Assembly (NCBI RefSeq): GCF_016899425.1
Contig: NZ_CP045996.1
Coordinates: 682,001-746,000, forward strand
Direction: 5' to 3'
Length of the DNA stretch: 64,000 nucleotides
Origin: Burkholderia sp. MS389
Lineage (GTDB): Bacteria; Pseudomonadota; Gammaproteobacteria; Burkholderiales; Burkholderiaceae
Shown here: one piece after another, positions 1-9,019 of the stretch
How the letters are laid out: the number at the start of each line of letters is the position of its first letter
Numbering within the stretch: position 1 is the first letter of the stretch
The notes under the pieces: model-generated
What the model saw: only the letters and a program-made list of their open reading frames with translations
Told to the model about the DNA's origin: nothing
Database searches by the model: none
Made by a program: the position numbers and the translations under genes

Positions 1-2
1 AG

Positions 3-107
3 AACATCGACTGGTTCGAGCGCCCCGCGCCGGCCGAGCTGTGGGATGCGCTGCGCGACGAAGGTCTGATCGATGCGCACGCGCCGGTGCCGGGAGCACG
101 CGCATGA
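3..107 (+). CDS. C-terminal end of an aldo/keto reductase (partial)
   Basis: Only the last 34 codons are in the window. The reading frame ends in a tail of the type ELWDALRDEGLI followed by a short Ala/Pro-rich end, which resembles the C-terminus of D-threo-aldose 1-dehydrogenase (L-fucose/L-galactose 1-dehydrogenase) members of the aldo/keto reductase family. Its TGA overlaps the ATG of the next gene (ATGA), so the two are translationally coupled. In context it would oxidise the free sugar to the lactone hydrolysed by the following gene. The assignment rests on a short tail plus neighbours, so the substrate is inferred and the family is only moderately sure. Confidence 0.5.
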   Translation, partial: NIDWFERPAPAELWDALRDEGLIDAHAPVPGARA

Positions 108-979
108 CTGCACGGATCGACGCCCATCAGCATTACTGGCGCATCGGTGCGCGAGCCGGTTGCTGGCCGCCGGCCGAACTCGATGCGATTCACCGGGACT
201 TCGGCCCGGCCGATCTCGCGCCGCTGCTCGACGCGGCGCGCATCGATACCACCGTCCTCGTGCAGTCGCTGCCGAGCGAAGCCGATACGCGCTTTCTGCT
301 CGATCTCGCGGCTGAAACGCCGCGCGTCGGCGCGGTGGTCGGCTGGGTCGACCTGAAGGCCGACGACGCACCGGCGCGAATCGCGGCGTTTGCATCCGCG
401 CCGAAGGCGCGCGGCTTGCGACCGATGCTGCAGGATCTGCCGGACGACGCGTGGATCGACGATCCGCGGCTGGATCGCGCGGTCGCCGCGATGCGCAAGC
501 ATGCGCTGGGTTTCGATGCGCTGGTGATGCCGCGTCATCTCGATGCGCTGCATGCGTTCGCGCGACGCCATCCGGATCTGCCGATCGTGATCGACCACGG
601 CGCGAAGCCGTTCATCGAGCGCGGCGAATTGCAGCCGTGGCTGTCGGCGATGAGCCGGCTCGCGCGCCTGCCGAACCTTCACTGCAAGCTGTCCGGCCTC
701 TGGACCGAAGCGGGGCCGTCGGCCGGCCCGGATGCGGTGCGCGCGCGCACGCGGCCGTATGTCGATGCGCTGGCCGATCTGTTCGGGCCGACGCGCCTGA
801 TGTGGGGCAGCGACTGGCCGGTGCTGCGGCTCGCGTCGGCATGCGGCGGATACGGCGAATGGCTGGCCGCGTGCGAGGACGATTGCGCGCGGTTGCTCGG
901 CGCCACGGCGCTGGACGGCCTCTTCGGCGGCAACGCGCGCCGCTTCTACCGGATCGACACCGCACGCCACGACGAATGA
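104..979 (+). CDS. Amidohydrolase-2 family sugar lactonase (COG3618 type)
   Basis: A 291-residue TIM-barrel amidohydrolase. It starts MTARIDAHQHYW, the HxH metal motif at the N-terminus typical of this family, and has conserved VIDHGAKP near residue 165 and GSDWPV near residue 245, which carries the catalytic Asp. Relatives hydrolyse L-fucono-, L-rhamnono- or L-galactono-lactones to the aldonate in the cytoplasm. The ATG at 104 was preferred over the in-frame ATG at 41 because it overlaps the upstream stop and places HQHYW at the usual distance from the N-terminus. Because the next enzymes are of the galactonate/tagaturonate/altronate type, the likely substrate is L-galactono-lactone. Family is secure; substrate is inferred. 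Confidence 0.85.
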   Translation: MTARIDAHQHYWRIGARAGCWPPAELDAIHRDFGPADLAPLLDAARIDTTVLVQSLPSEADTRFLLDLAAETPRVGAVVGWVDLKADDAPARIAAFASAPKARGLRPMLQDLPDDAWIDDPRLDRAVAAMRKHALGFDALVMPRHLDALHAFARRHPDLPIVIDHGAKPFIERGELQPWLSAMSRLARLPNLHCKLSGLWTEAGPSAGPDAVRARTRPYVDALADLFGPTRLMWGSDWPVLRLASACGGYGEWLAACEDDCARLLGATALDGLFGGNARRFYRIDTARHDE

Positions 980-1001
980 ACCAGAACGAAAGGAACCCGA
1001 C

Positions 1002-2012
1002 ATGCTCAGCGTGATTTGCGAATCCCCCGGCGTGCTGCGCGTGCAGCATCGCGAACCGCCCGTGCGCGGCAGCGGCGAAGTGTTGTTGCGCGTGCAACGG
1101 GTCGGCATCTGCGGCACCGACCTGCACATCTTTACCGGCAACCAGCCGTACCTCGACTATCCGCGCGTGATGGGCCACGAGCTTTCGGCGGTCGTCGTCG
1201 ACGCGGAGCCGGCGTCGGGGCTCGGCGCCGGCGATGCGGTATACGTGATGCCGTATCTGTCGTGCGGACACTGCGTCGCATGCCGTCACGGCAACACGAA
1301 CTGTTGCGTGAACATCAAGGTGCTCGGCGTGCATCGCGACGGGGCGTTGGCCGAATACCTGAGCGTGCCCGCGCAGTTCGTCCACAAGGCCGACGGCATT
1401 TCGCTCGACCAGGCGGCGATGCTGGAATTTCTCGCGATCGGCGCGCATGCGGTGCGGCGCGCGGACGTCCGTGCCGGGCAGCGCGCGCTGGTCGTCGGCG
1501 CCGGGCCGATCGGCATGGCCGCGATGATCTTCGCGAAGCTGCGCGGCGCTGACGTCACGTGCCTCGACACGCGGGCCGACCGGCTCGCGTTTTGCCGCCA
1601 GCATCTGGCGGTCGATGCGGCGGTTGAGGTGGGGGAAGGCGACGCGGCGCGTCTCGCCGCGCTGACGAACGGCGAGTATTTCGATGCGGTGTTCGACGCG
1701 ACCGGCAACCTCGATGCGATGAATCGCGGTTTCGAATTCGTCGCGCATGGCGGCAAATACACGTTGATCTCGATCGTGCGCGGGCACGTCGCGTTTTCGG
1801 ATCCCGAATTCCACAAACGGGAAACGACGCTGCTCGCGAGCCGCAACGCGACGGCCGAGGATTTCGCGACGGTGCTCGACGCGATGCGGGCAGGGAGGAT
1901 TCCCGACCGCGCGCTGAACACGCACCGCATGCGGCTCGACGAGGTGCCGGACGCGCTGCCGCGTCTGCTGGATGCAGGGCAGACCGTCGTGAAGGCGCTC
2001 GTCGAATGCTGA
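1002..2012 (+). CDS. Zinc-dependent alcohol dehydrogenase, probable L-galactonate 5-dehydrogenase
   Basis: A 336-residue medium-chain dehydrogenase. Visible features are the catalytic zinc region GICGTDLHIFTG with the following GHE, the structural zinc Cys cluster CGHCVACRHGNTNCC near residues 89-103, and a Rossmann NAD motif VVGAGPIGM near residue 167. A Shine-Dalgarno-like AAAGGA lies shortly before the ATG. The family includes L-galactonate oxidoreductase (LgoD/YjjN), threonine and sorbitol dehydrogenases. Placed between a lactonase and a tagaturonate-reductase-like gene, it is best read as oxidising L-galactonate at C5 to D-tagaturonate. The reaction is inferred from context; the family assignment is firm. 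Confidence 0.82.
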   Translation: MLSVICESPGVLRVQHREPPVRGSGEVLLRVQRVGICGTDLHIFTGNQPYLDYPRVMGHELSAVVVDAEPASGLGAGDAVYVMPYLSCGHCVACRHGNTNCCVNIKVLGVHRDGALAEYLSVPAQFVHKADGISLDQAAMLEFLAIGAHAVRRADVRAGQRALVVGAGPIGMAAMIFAKLRGADVTCLDTRADRLAFCRQHLAVDAAVEVGEGDAARLAALTNGEYFDAVFDATGNLDAMNRGFEFVAHGGKYTLISIVRGHVAFSDPEFHKRETTLLASRNATAEDFATVLDAMRAGRIPDRALNTHRMRLDEVPDALPRLLDAGQTVVKALVEC

Positions 2013-2043
2013 TCCAGCGAATCCGGCACGCGGAGCGCACGCG

Positions 2044-3207
2044 ATGACGCCGCCGATCCTGCAATTCGGCACGAGCCGCTTCCTGCTCGCGCACGTCGAC
2101 CTGTTCGTCTCGCAGGCGCTGGACGATGCCCACGCGATGGGCGGCATCGGTATCGTGCAGACGACCGGCAATCCGGCCAGCCGCGCCCGCATCGACGCGC
2201 TGCGTGCCACCGGCCGCTATCCGGTGCGGATTCGCGGGCGCGAGCGCGGCGGCGTGGTCGACGAAGTCGTCGAGTGCCGCGCCGTGCATCGCGCGTGGGA
2301 CGCCGAGCGCGACTGGGCGGAGATACGCGGCGCCGCGATCGAGACGGTGCGCGCCATCGTGTCGAACACCGGCGACGCAGGCTATCGTGCCGATCCGCGC
2401 GACACCGTGGACCTGCTGGCCCAACCCGGGCAAGCGCCGCACGGCTTTCCGGCGAAGCTGCTCGCGCTGCTGCATGCGCGCTGGCAGGTGCGGCCCGATG
2501 ACGGCGTGTCCATCCTGCCTTGCGAACTGGTGACGAACAACGGCGACACGCTGCGCGACATCGTGCTGGACCTCGCACGCCGGTGGCGGCTGCCCGGCGC
2601 GTTCGCCGACTATCTGGGCAACCGCTGCGTGTGGGTCAACTCGCTCGTCGACCGCATCGTGTCCGAGCCGCTTCATCCGGTCGGCGCGATCGCGGAGCCG
2701 TATGCGCTATGGGCGATCGAACGACGTGCGGGCATGGCGCTGCCGTGCCGGCATGCACAGATCGTCGTCACCGACGATTTGCGAAGCCACGAGCGGCTGA
2801 AGCTGTTCTTCCTCAATCTCGGGCACAGCTGGCTCGCGGAACAGTGGCTCTCGGCCGGGCGCGACGCATCGGAAACGGTGCTGAACGCGATGAACGATGC
2901 GCGGCTGCGCGACGGTCTCGAAGCCGTGTGGCGGGATGAAGTCGCGCCGGTGTTCGTCGCGCTCGGCCTGCGCGAAACGGCCGAACGCTACGTCGACAGC
3001 GTGCGCGAGCGCTTTCTGAATCCGTTTCTCGCGCATCGCATCGCCGATATCGCGGTCAACCATCGCGAGAAGGTGGCGCGGCGGATCGAGCCGCTGCTCG
3101 CGCTCGCCGATTCGCTGGCGGTGCCGGCCGACCAACCGCGCTTGCGGCAACTCGTCGCCCGCTATGAGCCGGCCGGCATCGCAACCACTGGGAGAAATAC
3201 ATCGTGA
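2044..3207 (+). CDS. Mannitol dehydrogenase/tagaturonate reductase family protein
   Basis: A 387-residue polyol-specific long-chain dehydrogenase. The N-terminal half carries LQFGTSRFLLAHVD and VSNTGDAGY (nucleotide-binding half). The C-terminal half has the LPCELV, SLVDRIV and KLFFLNLGH segments, the last supplying the Lys/Asn/His catalytic set of the family. It is shorter than typical UxaB (about 480 residues). A purine-rich GGAGCG precedes the ATG. It would reduce D-tagaturonate to D-altronate with NADH. Its stop overlaps the GTG of the next gene by four bases, indicating an operon. The substrate is inferred from the dehydratase that follows and the galactonate-type dehydrogenase before it. 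Confidence 0.8.
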   Translation: MTPPILQFGTSRFLLAHVDLFVSQALDDAHAMGGIGIVQTTGNPASRARIDALRATGRYPVRIRGRERGGVVDEVVECRAVHRAWDAERDWAEIRGAAIETVRAIVSNTGDAGYRADPRDTVDLLAQPGQAPHGFPAKLLALLHARWQVRPDDGVSILPCELVTNNGDTLRDIVLDLARRWRLPGAFADYLGNRCVWVNSLVDRIVSEPLHPVGAIAEPYALWAIERRAGMALPCRHAQIVVTDDLRSHERLKLFFLNLGHSWLAEQWLSAGRDASETVLNAMNDARLRDGLEAVWRDEVAPVFVALGLRETAERYVDSVRERFLNPFLAHRIADIAVNHREKVARRIEPLLALADSLAVPADQPRLRQLVARYEPAGIATTGRNTS

Positions 3208-4727
3208 AGCAACCGGCAGTCGTGATCCTTCACGGCAACGACAACGTCGCCGTCGCACTCGACGCGCTGGCGCCGGACGTGCCGATCGACGTGCACGGCG
3301 CACCGTTGCGGCTGGCGGACGCGGTACCGGCCGGCCACAAGGTCGCCACCGCGCCGATCGCGCGCGGCAGCGCGATCGTCAAATGCGGGCAGCCGATCGG
3401 CGTCGCGCTGCGCGACATCGCCGCGGGCGAGCACGTGCACGTGCACAACGTCGGGATGCCCGAGCGGCATGCGCACGACGACGGGCTCGTCGGCGACGCG
3501 CACGACGTGGCGACGGATCGCCGCGATACCTTCGACGGATTCGTGCGGCCCGACGGCAGCGTGGGGACCCGCAACTACGTCGGCGTGATCGCGAGCGTCA
3601 ATTGTTCGGCGAGCGTCTGCCATGCGATCGCCGATGCCTACCGGCACGGCGCGCTCGATGCGTTCGGTCACGTCGACGGCGTCGTCGCGATCACCCATCA
3701 GAGCGGCTGCGGGATGTCCGCGACCGGGGACGGCATCGAACTGCTGCGGCGCACGCTCGTCGGCTATGCACGGAACCCGAATTTTGCGGGCGTGCTGCTC
3801 GTCGGCCTTGGTTGCGAAGTCAACCAGGTCGGCGCGCTCGCGCAACGGCTCGACGCGGCCGCGCCCGGCACCGTGCGCACGCTGGTGATCCAGGACGAGG
3901 GCGGCGTGCGCGACACCGTGGCCAAAGGCGTGTCGATCGTGCGTGAACTGGTGGAGGCGGCCGACGGTGCGCGTCGCAGCGCCGTGCCGGCCTCGCGGCT
4001 GACGGTCGGCCTGCAATGCGGCGGCTCCGACGGCTACTCGGGCATCACCGCGAATCCGGCGCTCGGCGCGGCCGTCGACTTGCTGGTCCGCAACGGCGGC
4101 ACCGCGATTCTGTCCGAGACGCCCGAGATCTACGGCGCCGAGCATCTGCTGATCGCGCGCGCGGCGTCGCGCGACGTGGCCGAGCGTCTGCTCGGCCGGT
4201 TGCAGTGGTGGGAGCGCTACGTCGCCGACGACGGCGGCGAAATGAACAACAACCCGTCGCCCGGCAACCTCGCCGGCGGCATCACGACGATTCTCGAGAA
4301 GTCGCTCGGCGCGGTGTCGAAGGGCGGCCGCTCGCCGCTGCGCGCGGTCTACGACTATGCGGAGCCGGTGCGGCAGGCCGGGCTCGTGTTCATGGATACG
4401 CCCGGTTACGACCCGGTGTCGGCCACCGGGCAGATCGCCGGCGGCGCGAATCTCGTGTGCTTCACGACGGGCCGCGGTTCGGTGTTCGGCTCGAAGCCGG
4501 TGCCGACGATCAAGATCGCGACGACGACCGGCCTGTTCGAGCGGATGCAATCGGACATGGATTTCGACAGTGGCGGGATCGTCGCCGGTTCGCTGACGGT
4601 CGATGAAGCGGGCGAACGGCTGTTTCGGCTGATGCTCGACGTCGCGTCCGGACGCAGATCCCGCAGCGAGGACAACGGCATCGGCGAACGCGAATTCGTG
4701 CCGTGGCTGCGCGGCGCGGTCATGTGA
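3204..4727 (+). CDS. UxaA-family altronate dehydratase (SAF domain plus C-terminal dehydratase domain)
   Basis: A 507-residue protein with an N-terminal SAF-type domain (about residues 1-95) followed by the GD/AH_C dehydratase domain that starts at DGFVRPDGSVGTRNYV. Conserved Cys-containing motifs NCSASVC, GCEVNQ and CGGSDGYSG are the expected metal ligands and substrate-loop elements of altronate/galactarate dehydratases. The start is GTG, overlapping the previous stop and preceded by GGGAGAAA. It would dehydrate D-altronate to 2-keto-3-deoxygluconate, closing the L-galactose route of this operon. Galactarate or another sugar acid cannot be excluded from sequence alone. Confidence 0.85.
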   Translation: MKQPAVVILHGNDNVAVALDALAPDVPIDVHGAPLRLADAVPAGHKVATAPIARGSAIVKCGQPIGVALRDIAAGEHVHVHNVGMPERHAHDDGLVGDAHDVATDRRDTFDGFVRPDGSVGTRNYVGVIASVNCSASVCHAIADAYRHGALDAFGHVDGVVAITHQSGCGMSATGDGIELLRRTLVGYARNPNFAGVLLVGLGCEVNQVGALAQRLDAAAPGTVRTLVIQDEGGVRDTVAKGVSIVRELVEAADGARRSAVPASRLTVGLQCGGSDGYSGITANPALGAAVDLLVRNGGTAILSETPEIYGAEHLLIARAASRDVAERLLGRLQWWERYVADDGGEMNNNPSPGNLAGGITTILEKSLGAVSKGGRSPLRAVYDYAEPVRQAGLVFMDTPGYDPVSATGQIAGGANLVCFTTGRGSVFGSKPVPTIKIATTTGLFERMQSDMDFDSGGIVAGSLTVDEAGERLFRLMLDVASGRRSRSEDNGIGEREFVPWLRGAVM

Positions 4728-4780
4728 CGTGCGACGCGACGTGCGACCGCGCGCAATCGGACAGCGAAGGAGAAGCCGCG

Positions 4781-5023
4781 ATGGAAACCCGCATGCGCGA
4801 GCCGACGATCGGCGAAATCGATCAGGACGGCTCGCTATCGGAACTCGAGAAGGGCTTGCTCGGCGAGGCGCTGAGGTTGCTCGCCGAGACGCGCGCGCGT
4901 GCGCTGGAACTCAGTGTCGAGGTTAGCCGGCGGCAGGGCGGCGCCGCGCCGGACGTCCACGATTTCAACCTGCCGACGATCATCGAACTGCAACGGCGCT
5001 TCGGTACGCGGCTTTGCCCGTGA
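4781..5023 (+). CDS. Small hypothetical protein at the end of the sugar-acid operon
   Basis: An 80-residue acidic, mostly helical protein starting METRMREPTIGEI and ending IELQRRFGTRLCP. The ATG at 4781 was chosen over an in-frame ATG at 4703 because GAAGGAGAAG sits just upstream and the longer form would overlap the dehydratase gene. No domain was recognised. It follows the dehydratase by about 50 bases on the same strand, so it may be co-transcribed, but nothing in the sequence points to a function in sugar metabolism. Confidence 0.55.
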   Translation: METRMREPTIGEIDQDGSLSELEKGLLGEALRLLAETRARALELSVEVSRRQGGAAPDVHDFNLPTIIELQRRFGTRLCP

Positions 5024-5057
5024 GCGGCGCCGTTGCAGGATCGAGCTTCGCTGCCGG

Positions 5058-7019
5058 TTACGCCGCCGACAGCGTGATCGACACGCCCGTCGCGGTGTAG
5101 ACCGGCGTGGCCTTGAACCCGTCGACCGTCACCGTCGCGAACTTCGCGGCCGCCGCCGCGCCGTCGATCAGCGCGATCGTGTCGCCGGCCTTCGGTGCGT
5201 AGCCGTTCACGAATGTCACGTGCAGCGTGCCGCCCGTGACGGTGAGCGGCCCGCCCACGCGCAGACGCCCACCGCCGTTGCCGTCGATATCGAGTTCGAG
5301 CGTCGTGTTGTCGAGCTGCGTGTAGCGGGTCGCGATCGTCACCGGCGCGGCGGCCGCGATCCGCACGCTGCCGCCCGGGCCGACGTACACGTCGCCTTTG
5401 CCGAACGCCGTCGGCGACGCGGCCGCCAGCGTGCCGCCGCTCACCTGCGTGCCGCCCGTGTACGCGTTGTTGCCCGCCAGCGTCAGCGTGCCGCTGCCTT
5501 GCAGCGTCAGCTTGCCGGCGCCCGCGACGTCGTTGCGCCACAGGTCGGCAGCACTGAGCCCGCCTTGCGATGCGTCCATCGACACGATCACGTTGCCGTT
5601 GAACGCGCCGTAGCCGTCGGCCGCCGCGAACAGGTTCAGGCGGCCCCAGCCTTCCGCGTCGTCCATCACCGGATAGCCGGACGGCAGCTCGGTCGTCTTC
5701 AGCACGACGCGCCGCTGGTCGGCGCTCAGGTACGGAAAGCGCGTCTGCAGCAGGATCTCCGCGCCCTTCGGCACGACCGGCGGCGCGTTCGTCGATTCGA
5801 TCGCGCCGAAGCCGAACGTCATGCGGCGCAGGAATGCGGTCTTGTTCGTCGTGTAGTCGGCGAACCGGTCGGTGGCCGTCGTGCCGGAGCGCGCGAATGC
5901 GGAGAAGGTCGTCGCGCTCGTGCCCGTCAGTTGTTGCAGCGTCTGATGGGCTTGCGTGTACGCGGCCTGTGCGTCGCCGGCGTATGCGGTCAGGTTCGCC
6001 GCGCTGACGGCCAGCGCGAGCATGCGTCCGCCGATCACGTCGAGCGGCGAATGCATGCCGGCGAGGATCCGGTTCTCGCCGAGTTCGAGGCCGCGGCTGA
6101 CCATTTCCTGGAAGCGTTCCGGCACGAGCCACGCCATCGTCGTCGCATCGCGCATCGCCTCGGCCGTGTGGCCGCTGATGAAGCCGCCGTCGGTCGCGGG
6201 CGTCGTGCTCTCGGCCGGCACGAGCGTCGGCGCGACGACGACGCTGCTGCTCCAGCGGTACGGGCGCGCATATTTGAAGAAGCGCTTCGACGGTTCGGTC
6301 GACGCGTTGTTGCCCATTTCGTTGAGCAGGTCGACGACCTTCCCGAAGCTGGCGTTGCCGCCGCTGCTGCCGACGCCGACGTTGTTGCCGGAATCGTTGT
6401 ACAGCACGGTCGTCGCATCGGCGGGCACGCTGGTGATGCTGGTGGTCTGCTGGGCCGCGGTGCGCCATGCGGCGGTGAGCGGGCCCATGCCGTCGGTCAC
6501 GCTGTAGCCCTTGCCGCGCCGGTCGTCGTAGTACGCGGCATCGGCCTGCTGCGGCGTGCGGGCGGTCGTCGCGTTGACCACGTACTGCACGTTGGCCGAC
6601 AGCACCGCATCGTTCAGGATCGTGCCGCACGGCACGCCGCTGTTCGGCAGCCCGGAGCAGGTCGACGGCGAGATGGCCGGGAACGCGCCGTTCGCCGGCG
6701 CGGTCACGCCCGCGTCGACCAGCATCGTCGCCGGTTGCCAAAGGTCGAGAAAACGGCTCAACACGCGCACCGCGGCGTTGGTCGACAGCGTCGCATAGCG
6801 CGCATCGCCGCGCTGGTTGGTCGCGACGTTGTCGACGAAAGCGGGCGCGCTCGGGATCGGCGCGCTGTCGACGAAGCCGGGGTCGGCGGGCGGCGCCGGA
6901 ACGGCCGCGGCGATCGTGGCGGTCGACGCGACGTCGTCGCCGCCGCCGCACGCAGCCAGTACGATCGCACTCGACAATGCCGCGACGTGCAGCGGGAAAC
7001 GGCTTCGTGACGCAAACAT
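5058..7019 (-). CDS. PAP2/vanadium haloperoxidase-like lipoprotein with autotransporter-associated repeat tail
   Basis: A 653-residue secreted protein. The N-terminus MFASRSRFPLHVAALSSAIV ends in LAAC, a lipobox. The ATG at 7019 is preferred to the one at 7031 because GGATGGAG lies just before it. The PAP2 catalytic motifs are present: K-x6-RP near residue 245, SGHT near 282, and R-x5-H-x3-D near 317-327, with the usual Ser before Arg replaced by Asn. About residues 485-540 form a beta-strand repeat of the type LTLAGNNAYTGGT, as in autotransporter passengers, followed by a Gly-rich end. No C-terminal barrel follows. It is probably a periplasmic or surface phosphatase or haloperoxidase; its substrate is unknown. 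Confidence 0.8.
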   Translation of the reverse strand: MFASRSRFPLHVAALSSAIVLAACGGGDDVASTATIAAAVPAPPADPGFVDSAPIPSAPAFVDNVATNQRGDARYATLSTNAAVRVLSRFLDLWQPATMLVDAGVTAPANGAFPAISPSTCSGLPNSGVPCGTILNDAVLSANVQYVVNATTARTPQQADAAYYDDRRGKGYSVTDGMGPLTAAWRTAAQQTTSITSVPADATTVLYNDSGNNVGVGSSGGNASFGKVVDLLNEMGNNASTEPSKRFFKYARPYRWSSSVVVAPTLVPAESTTPATDGGFISGHTAEAMRDATTMAWLVPERFQEMVSRGLELGENRILAGMHSPLDVIGGRMLALAVSAANLTAYAGDAQAAYTQAHQTLQQLTGTSATTFSAFARSGTTATDRFADYTTNKTAFLRRMTFGFGAIESTNAPPVVPKGAEILLQTRFPYLSADQRRVVLKTTELPSGYPVMDDAEGWGRLNLFAAADGYGAFNGNVIVSMDASQGGLSAADLWRNDVAGAGKLTLQGSGTLTLAGNNAYTGGTQVSGGTLAAASPTAFGKGDVYVGPGGSVRIAAAAPVTIATRYTQLDNTTLELDIDGNGGGRLRVGGPLTVTGGTLHVTFVNGYAPKAGDTIALIDGAAAAAKFATVTVDGFKATPVYTATGVSITLSAA

Positions 7020-7151
7020 GCAAGACTCCATCCTGAGGGTAGAAGACGGAGGATTGTGGTCAGCGATCGTTACGCGGTCGTTACGGAATTGTTTCGCGTC
7101 GCATGCGGCGGGCGAAAATTCCCACTATCTGGTTAATTTCCGATGCTGAAC

Positions 7152-7186
7152 ATGACGGACGGCGGAATTCATGCGCCGTCCGTCAT
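7152..7186 (-). terminator. Strong hairpin downstream of the chemoreceptor gene
   Basis: ATGACGGACGGCG and its exact 13-base reverse complement are separated by nine bases. It sits 17 bases beyond the stop of the chemoreceptor on the minus strand and before the promoter region of neither neighbour, so it is read as a transcription end. There is no long T run, so termination may depend on the stem alone. Confidence 0.55.
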
Positions 7187-7203
7187 CGATAGAGGGCGCC
7201 GGC

Positions 7204-8790
7204 CTACGCGCCCACCGCGCGCGTGTCCAGCCGGAACAGCGAGACGGCCTCGGCAAGCCGGTTTCCCTGTTCCTCGAGCGACTTCGAGGCGGCGGCCGCC
7301 TGCTCGACGAGCGCCGCATTCTGCTGGGTGACCTCGTCCATTTGCGTGATGGCCAGATTGACCTGCTCGATGCCGCGGCTCTGCTCGCTCGACGCCGCGG
7401 CGATCTCGCCCATGATGTCGGTCACGCGCGAAATCGCGTGCGTGACCTCGCTCATCGTATCGCCCGCGTTGTTCGCGATATGCGAGCCGTCCTGGATTTT
7501 CCGGACCGATTGCGAGATCAGCTCGCGAATTTCCTTCGCGGCGCTCGACGAACGCTGCGCAAGACTTCTGACTTCGCTCGCCACCACCGCGAAGCCGCGG
7601 CCCTGTTCGCCGGCGCGGGCGGCCTCCACGGCCGCGTTGAGCGCGAGAATGTTGGTCTGGAACGCGATCCCTTCGATGATCGCGGTGATCTCGGCGATCT
7701 TGGCGGAACTCGCGCTGATGTCCGTCATCGTGTCGACCATCAGGCCGACGGCCGAGCTGCCGCGCTGCGCGACCTCCGATGCGTTGTTGGCGAGGCCGCT
7801 TGCCTGCTGCGCATTGTCGGCGTTCAGGCGCACGGTGGACGTCAATTGCTCCATGCTCGACGCGGTTTCCTGCAGCGACGCGGCCTGCTGTTCGGTGCGG
7901 GACGACAGGTCCTGGTTGCCGGACGCGATTTCGCCGGCGCCGGTCGCGACGTTGCCCGATGCGGTACGAACCTCCGAGATCAGGCGGATGAGGTTTGCCT
8001 GCATGTCGCGCATCGAAGCCAGCACGCTGCCGGCCGGCGCGGCGCCGGTCGCGGCTTCGGCGCCGAGATTGCCGGCGGCGATATGGCCGGCGATATCGCT
8101 GAGCACGGCAGGCTCCGTGCCCAGCGCGCGCAGCAGGCCGCGGGTGATGAAGAGGCCCGAGATCGCGGCCGCGGCGGCGGCGGCGATGCAGATCGCGATC
8201 AGCATCAGTCGTCGCGACGTATAACGGTCGTCCGATTCCTTCACCAGTTGGTCGGCCCGCGAGCGCGAGTACTTCGCATACGTGTCGGTGGCCGCGACAA
8301 GCTGCGCCAGCAGCGGTCGACACTGTTCGTTGATCATCGTGATCGCCTGATCGCGCCGGTTGTTCGCCGCCGCGTCGACGATGGCGCGCGCCACGGGGCC
8401 GTACTGCGCCTCGATCGCCCCGATTTGCCGAACCAGTTCGCGAGACTTGTCGGACGCGCCGCTCCCCTCGCGGACCGCATTCGTCAGTTCGCCCATCAGC
8501 GCGCCGACTTCGCGGTCGGCCTGCAGCGCCGCTTCCTTCTCGATGTCCGCATCGCGCGGGCTGGCCGCGAGGACCTGGTTGCGGGCGGCGATCGCGCGCC
8601 GGTCGACGGCGGCGAGCACCTTGTCCGCCAGGGTCGCGCGGGCGTTGATGCCGTTGACATAATGGTCGAATGCCGCGTTCGCGTTGCCGAGCGAGACGAT
8701 GCCGACGACGGAGACGAGCACGACCGTGCACGTAAGAAGTCCGAAAGCCATGATCAGCTTCGTGCGAACCGTTAATCGTCGATCGTTCAT
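7204..8790 (-). CDS. Methyl-accepting chemotaxis protein (4HB sensor, HAMP, signalling domain)
   Basis: A 528-residue transmembrane receptor. TM1 covers about residues 10-35, followed by a helical periplasmic region of about 150 residues typical of four-helix-bundle sensors. TM2 ([20 protein letters not shown]) is near residues 192-211, then HAMP, then a signalling domain with the conserved hairpin tip [20 protein letters not shown] and [18 protein letters not shown]. The end [21 protein letters not shown] is standard, and there is no C-terminal NWETF-like CheR-docking pentapeptide. The ligand cannot be predicted. It is divergent from another receptor and has its own FliA-like promoter, suggesting co-regulation with flagellar genes. 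Confidence 0.93.
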   Translation of the reverse strand: MNDRRLTVRTKLIMAFGLLTCTVVLVSVVGIVSLGNANAAFDHYVNGINARATLADKVLAAVDRRAIAARNQVLAASPRDADIEKEAALQADREVGALMGELTNAVREGSGASDKSRELVRQIGAIEAQYGPVARAIVDAAANNRRDQAITMINEQCRPLLAQLVAATDTYAKYSRSRADQLVKESDDRYTSRRLMLIAICIAAAAAAAISGLFITRGLLRALGTEPAVLSDIAGHIAAGNLGAEAATGAAPAGSVLASMRDMQANLIRLISEVRTASGNVATGAGEIASGNQDLSSRTEQQAASLQETASSMEQLTSTVRLNADNAQQASGLANNASEVAQRGSSAVGLMVDTMTDISASSAKIAEITAIIEGIAFQTNILALNAAVEAARAGEQGRGFAVVASEVRSLAQRSSSAAKEIRELISQSVRKIQDGSHIANNAGDTMSEVTHAISRVTDIMGEIAAASSEQSRGIEQVNLAITQMDEVTQQNAALVEQAAAASKSLEEQGNRLAEAVSLFRLDTRAVGA

Positions 8791-8829
8791 AGGAAGAATC
8801 CAGTTGTGGGTATTAAATAGATTTCCTGA

Positions 8830-8856
8830 TTAACGGAACGGGGAACGAACAGTTTA
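8830..8856 (-). promoter_or_regulatory. FliA (sigma-28)-like promoter for the minus-strand chemoreceptor
   Basis: Read on the minus strand: TAAA, 15 bases, then TCCGTTAA. The enterobacterial sigma-28 consensus is TAAA-N15-GCCGATAA, so the -35 core and spacing are exact and the -10 matches six of eight. It lies about 40 bases before the ATG. Confidence 0.5.
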
Positions 8857-9019
8857 GGACCGTCGCTCGAGGCAATCGTTTGCGGGTTGCCTGTCGTCAA
8901 AAAAATCCGGCAGCGCTCCGCATTCGTCACGCCGAACGGACGAACGGCTCCGTTTTCGCGCGCCACAACCGGTTTCTGCCTCGGCGTACCCGTGCCGGTC
9001 GCCGTCCGTCCGGCATCGC

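Noticed and set aside
5024-5057. Possible terminator in the convergent gap between the small ORF and the PAP2-like gene.
   Set aside because: No stem longer than five bases and no T run.
4899-7010. A 700-codon open frame on the plus strand opposite the PAP2-like gene, and similar long antisense frames elsewhere (for example 22587-24458 minus, 42208-44259 minus, 43854-46226 minus).
   Set aside because: They are Arg/Ala/Gly-rich shadows produced by high-GC codon bias opposite clearly conserved genes; none has a recognisable domain or ribosome site.
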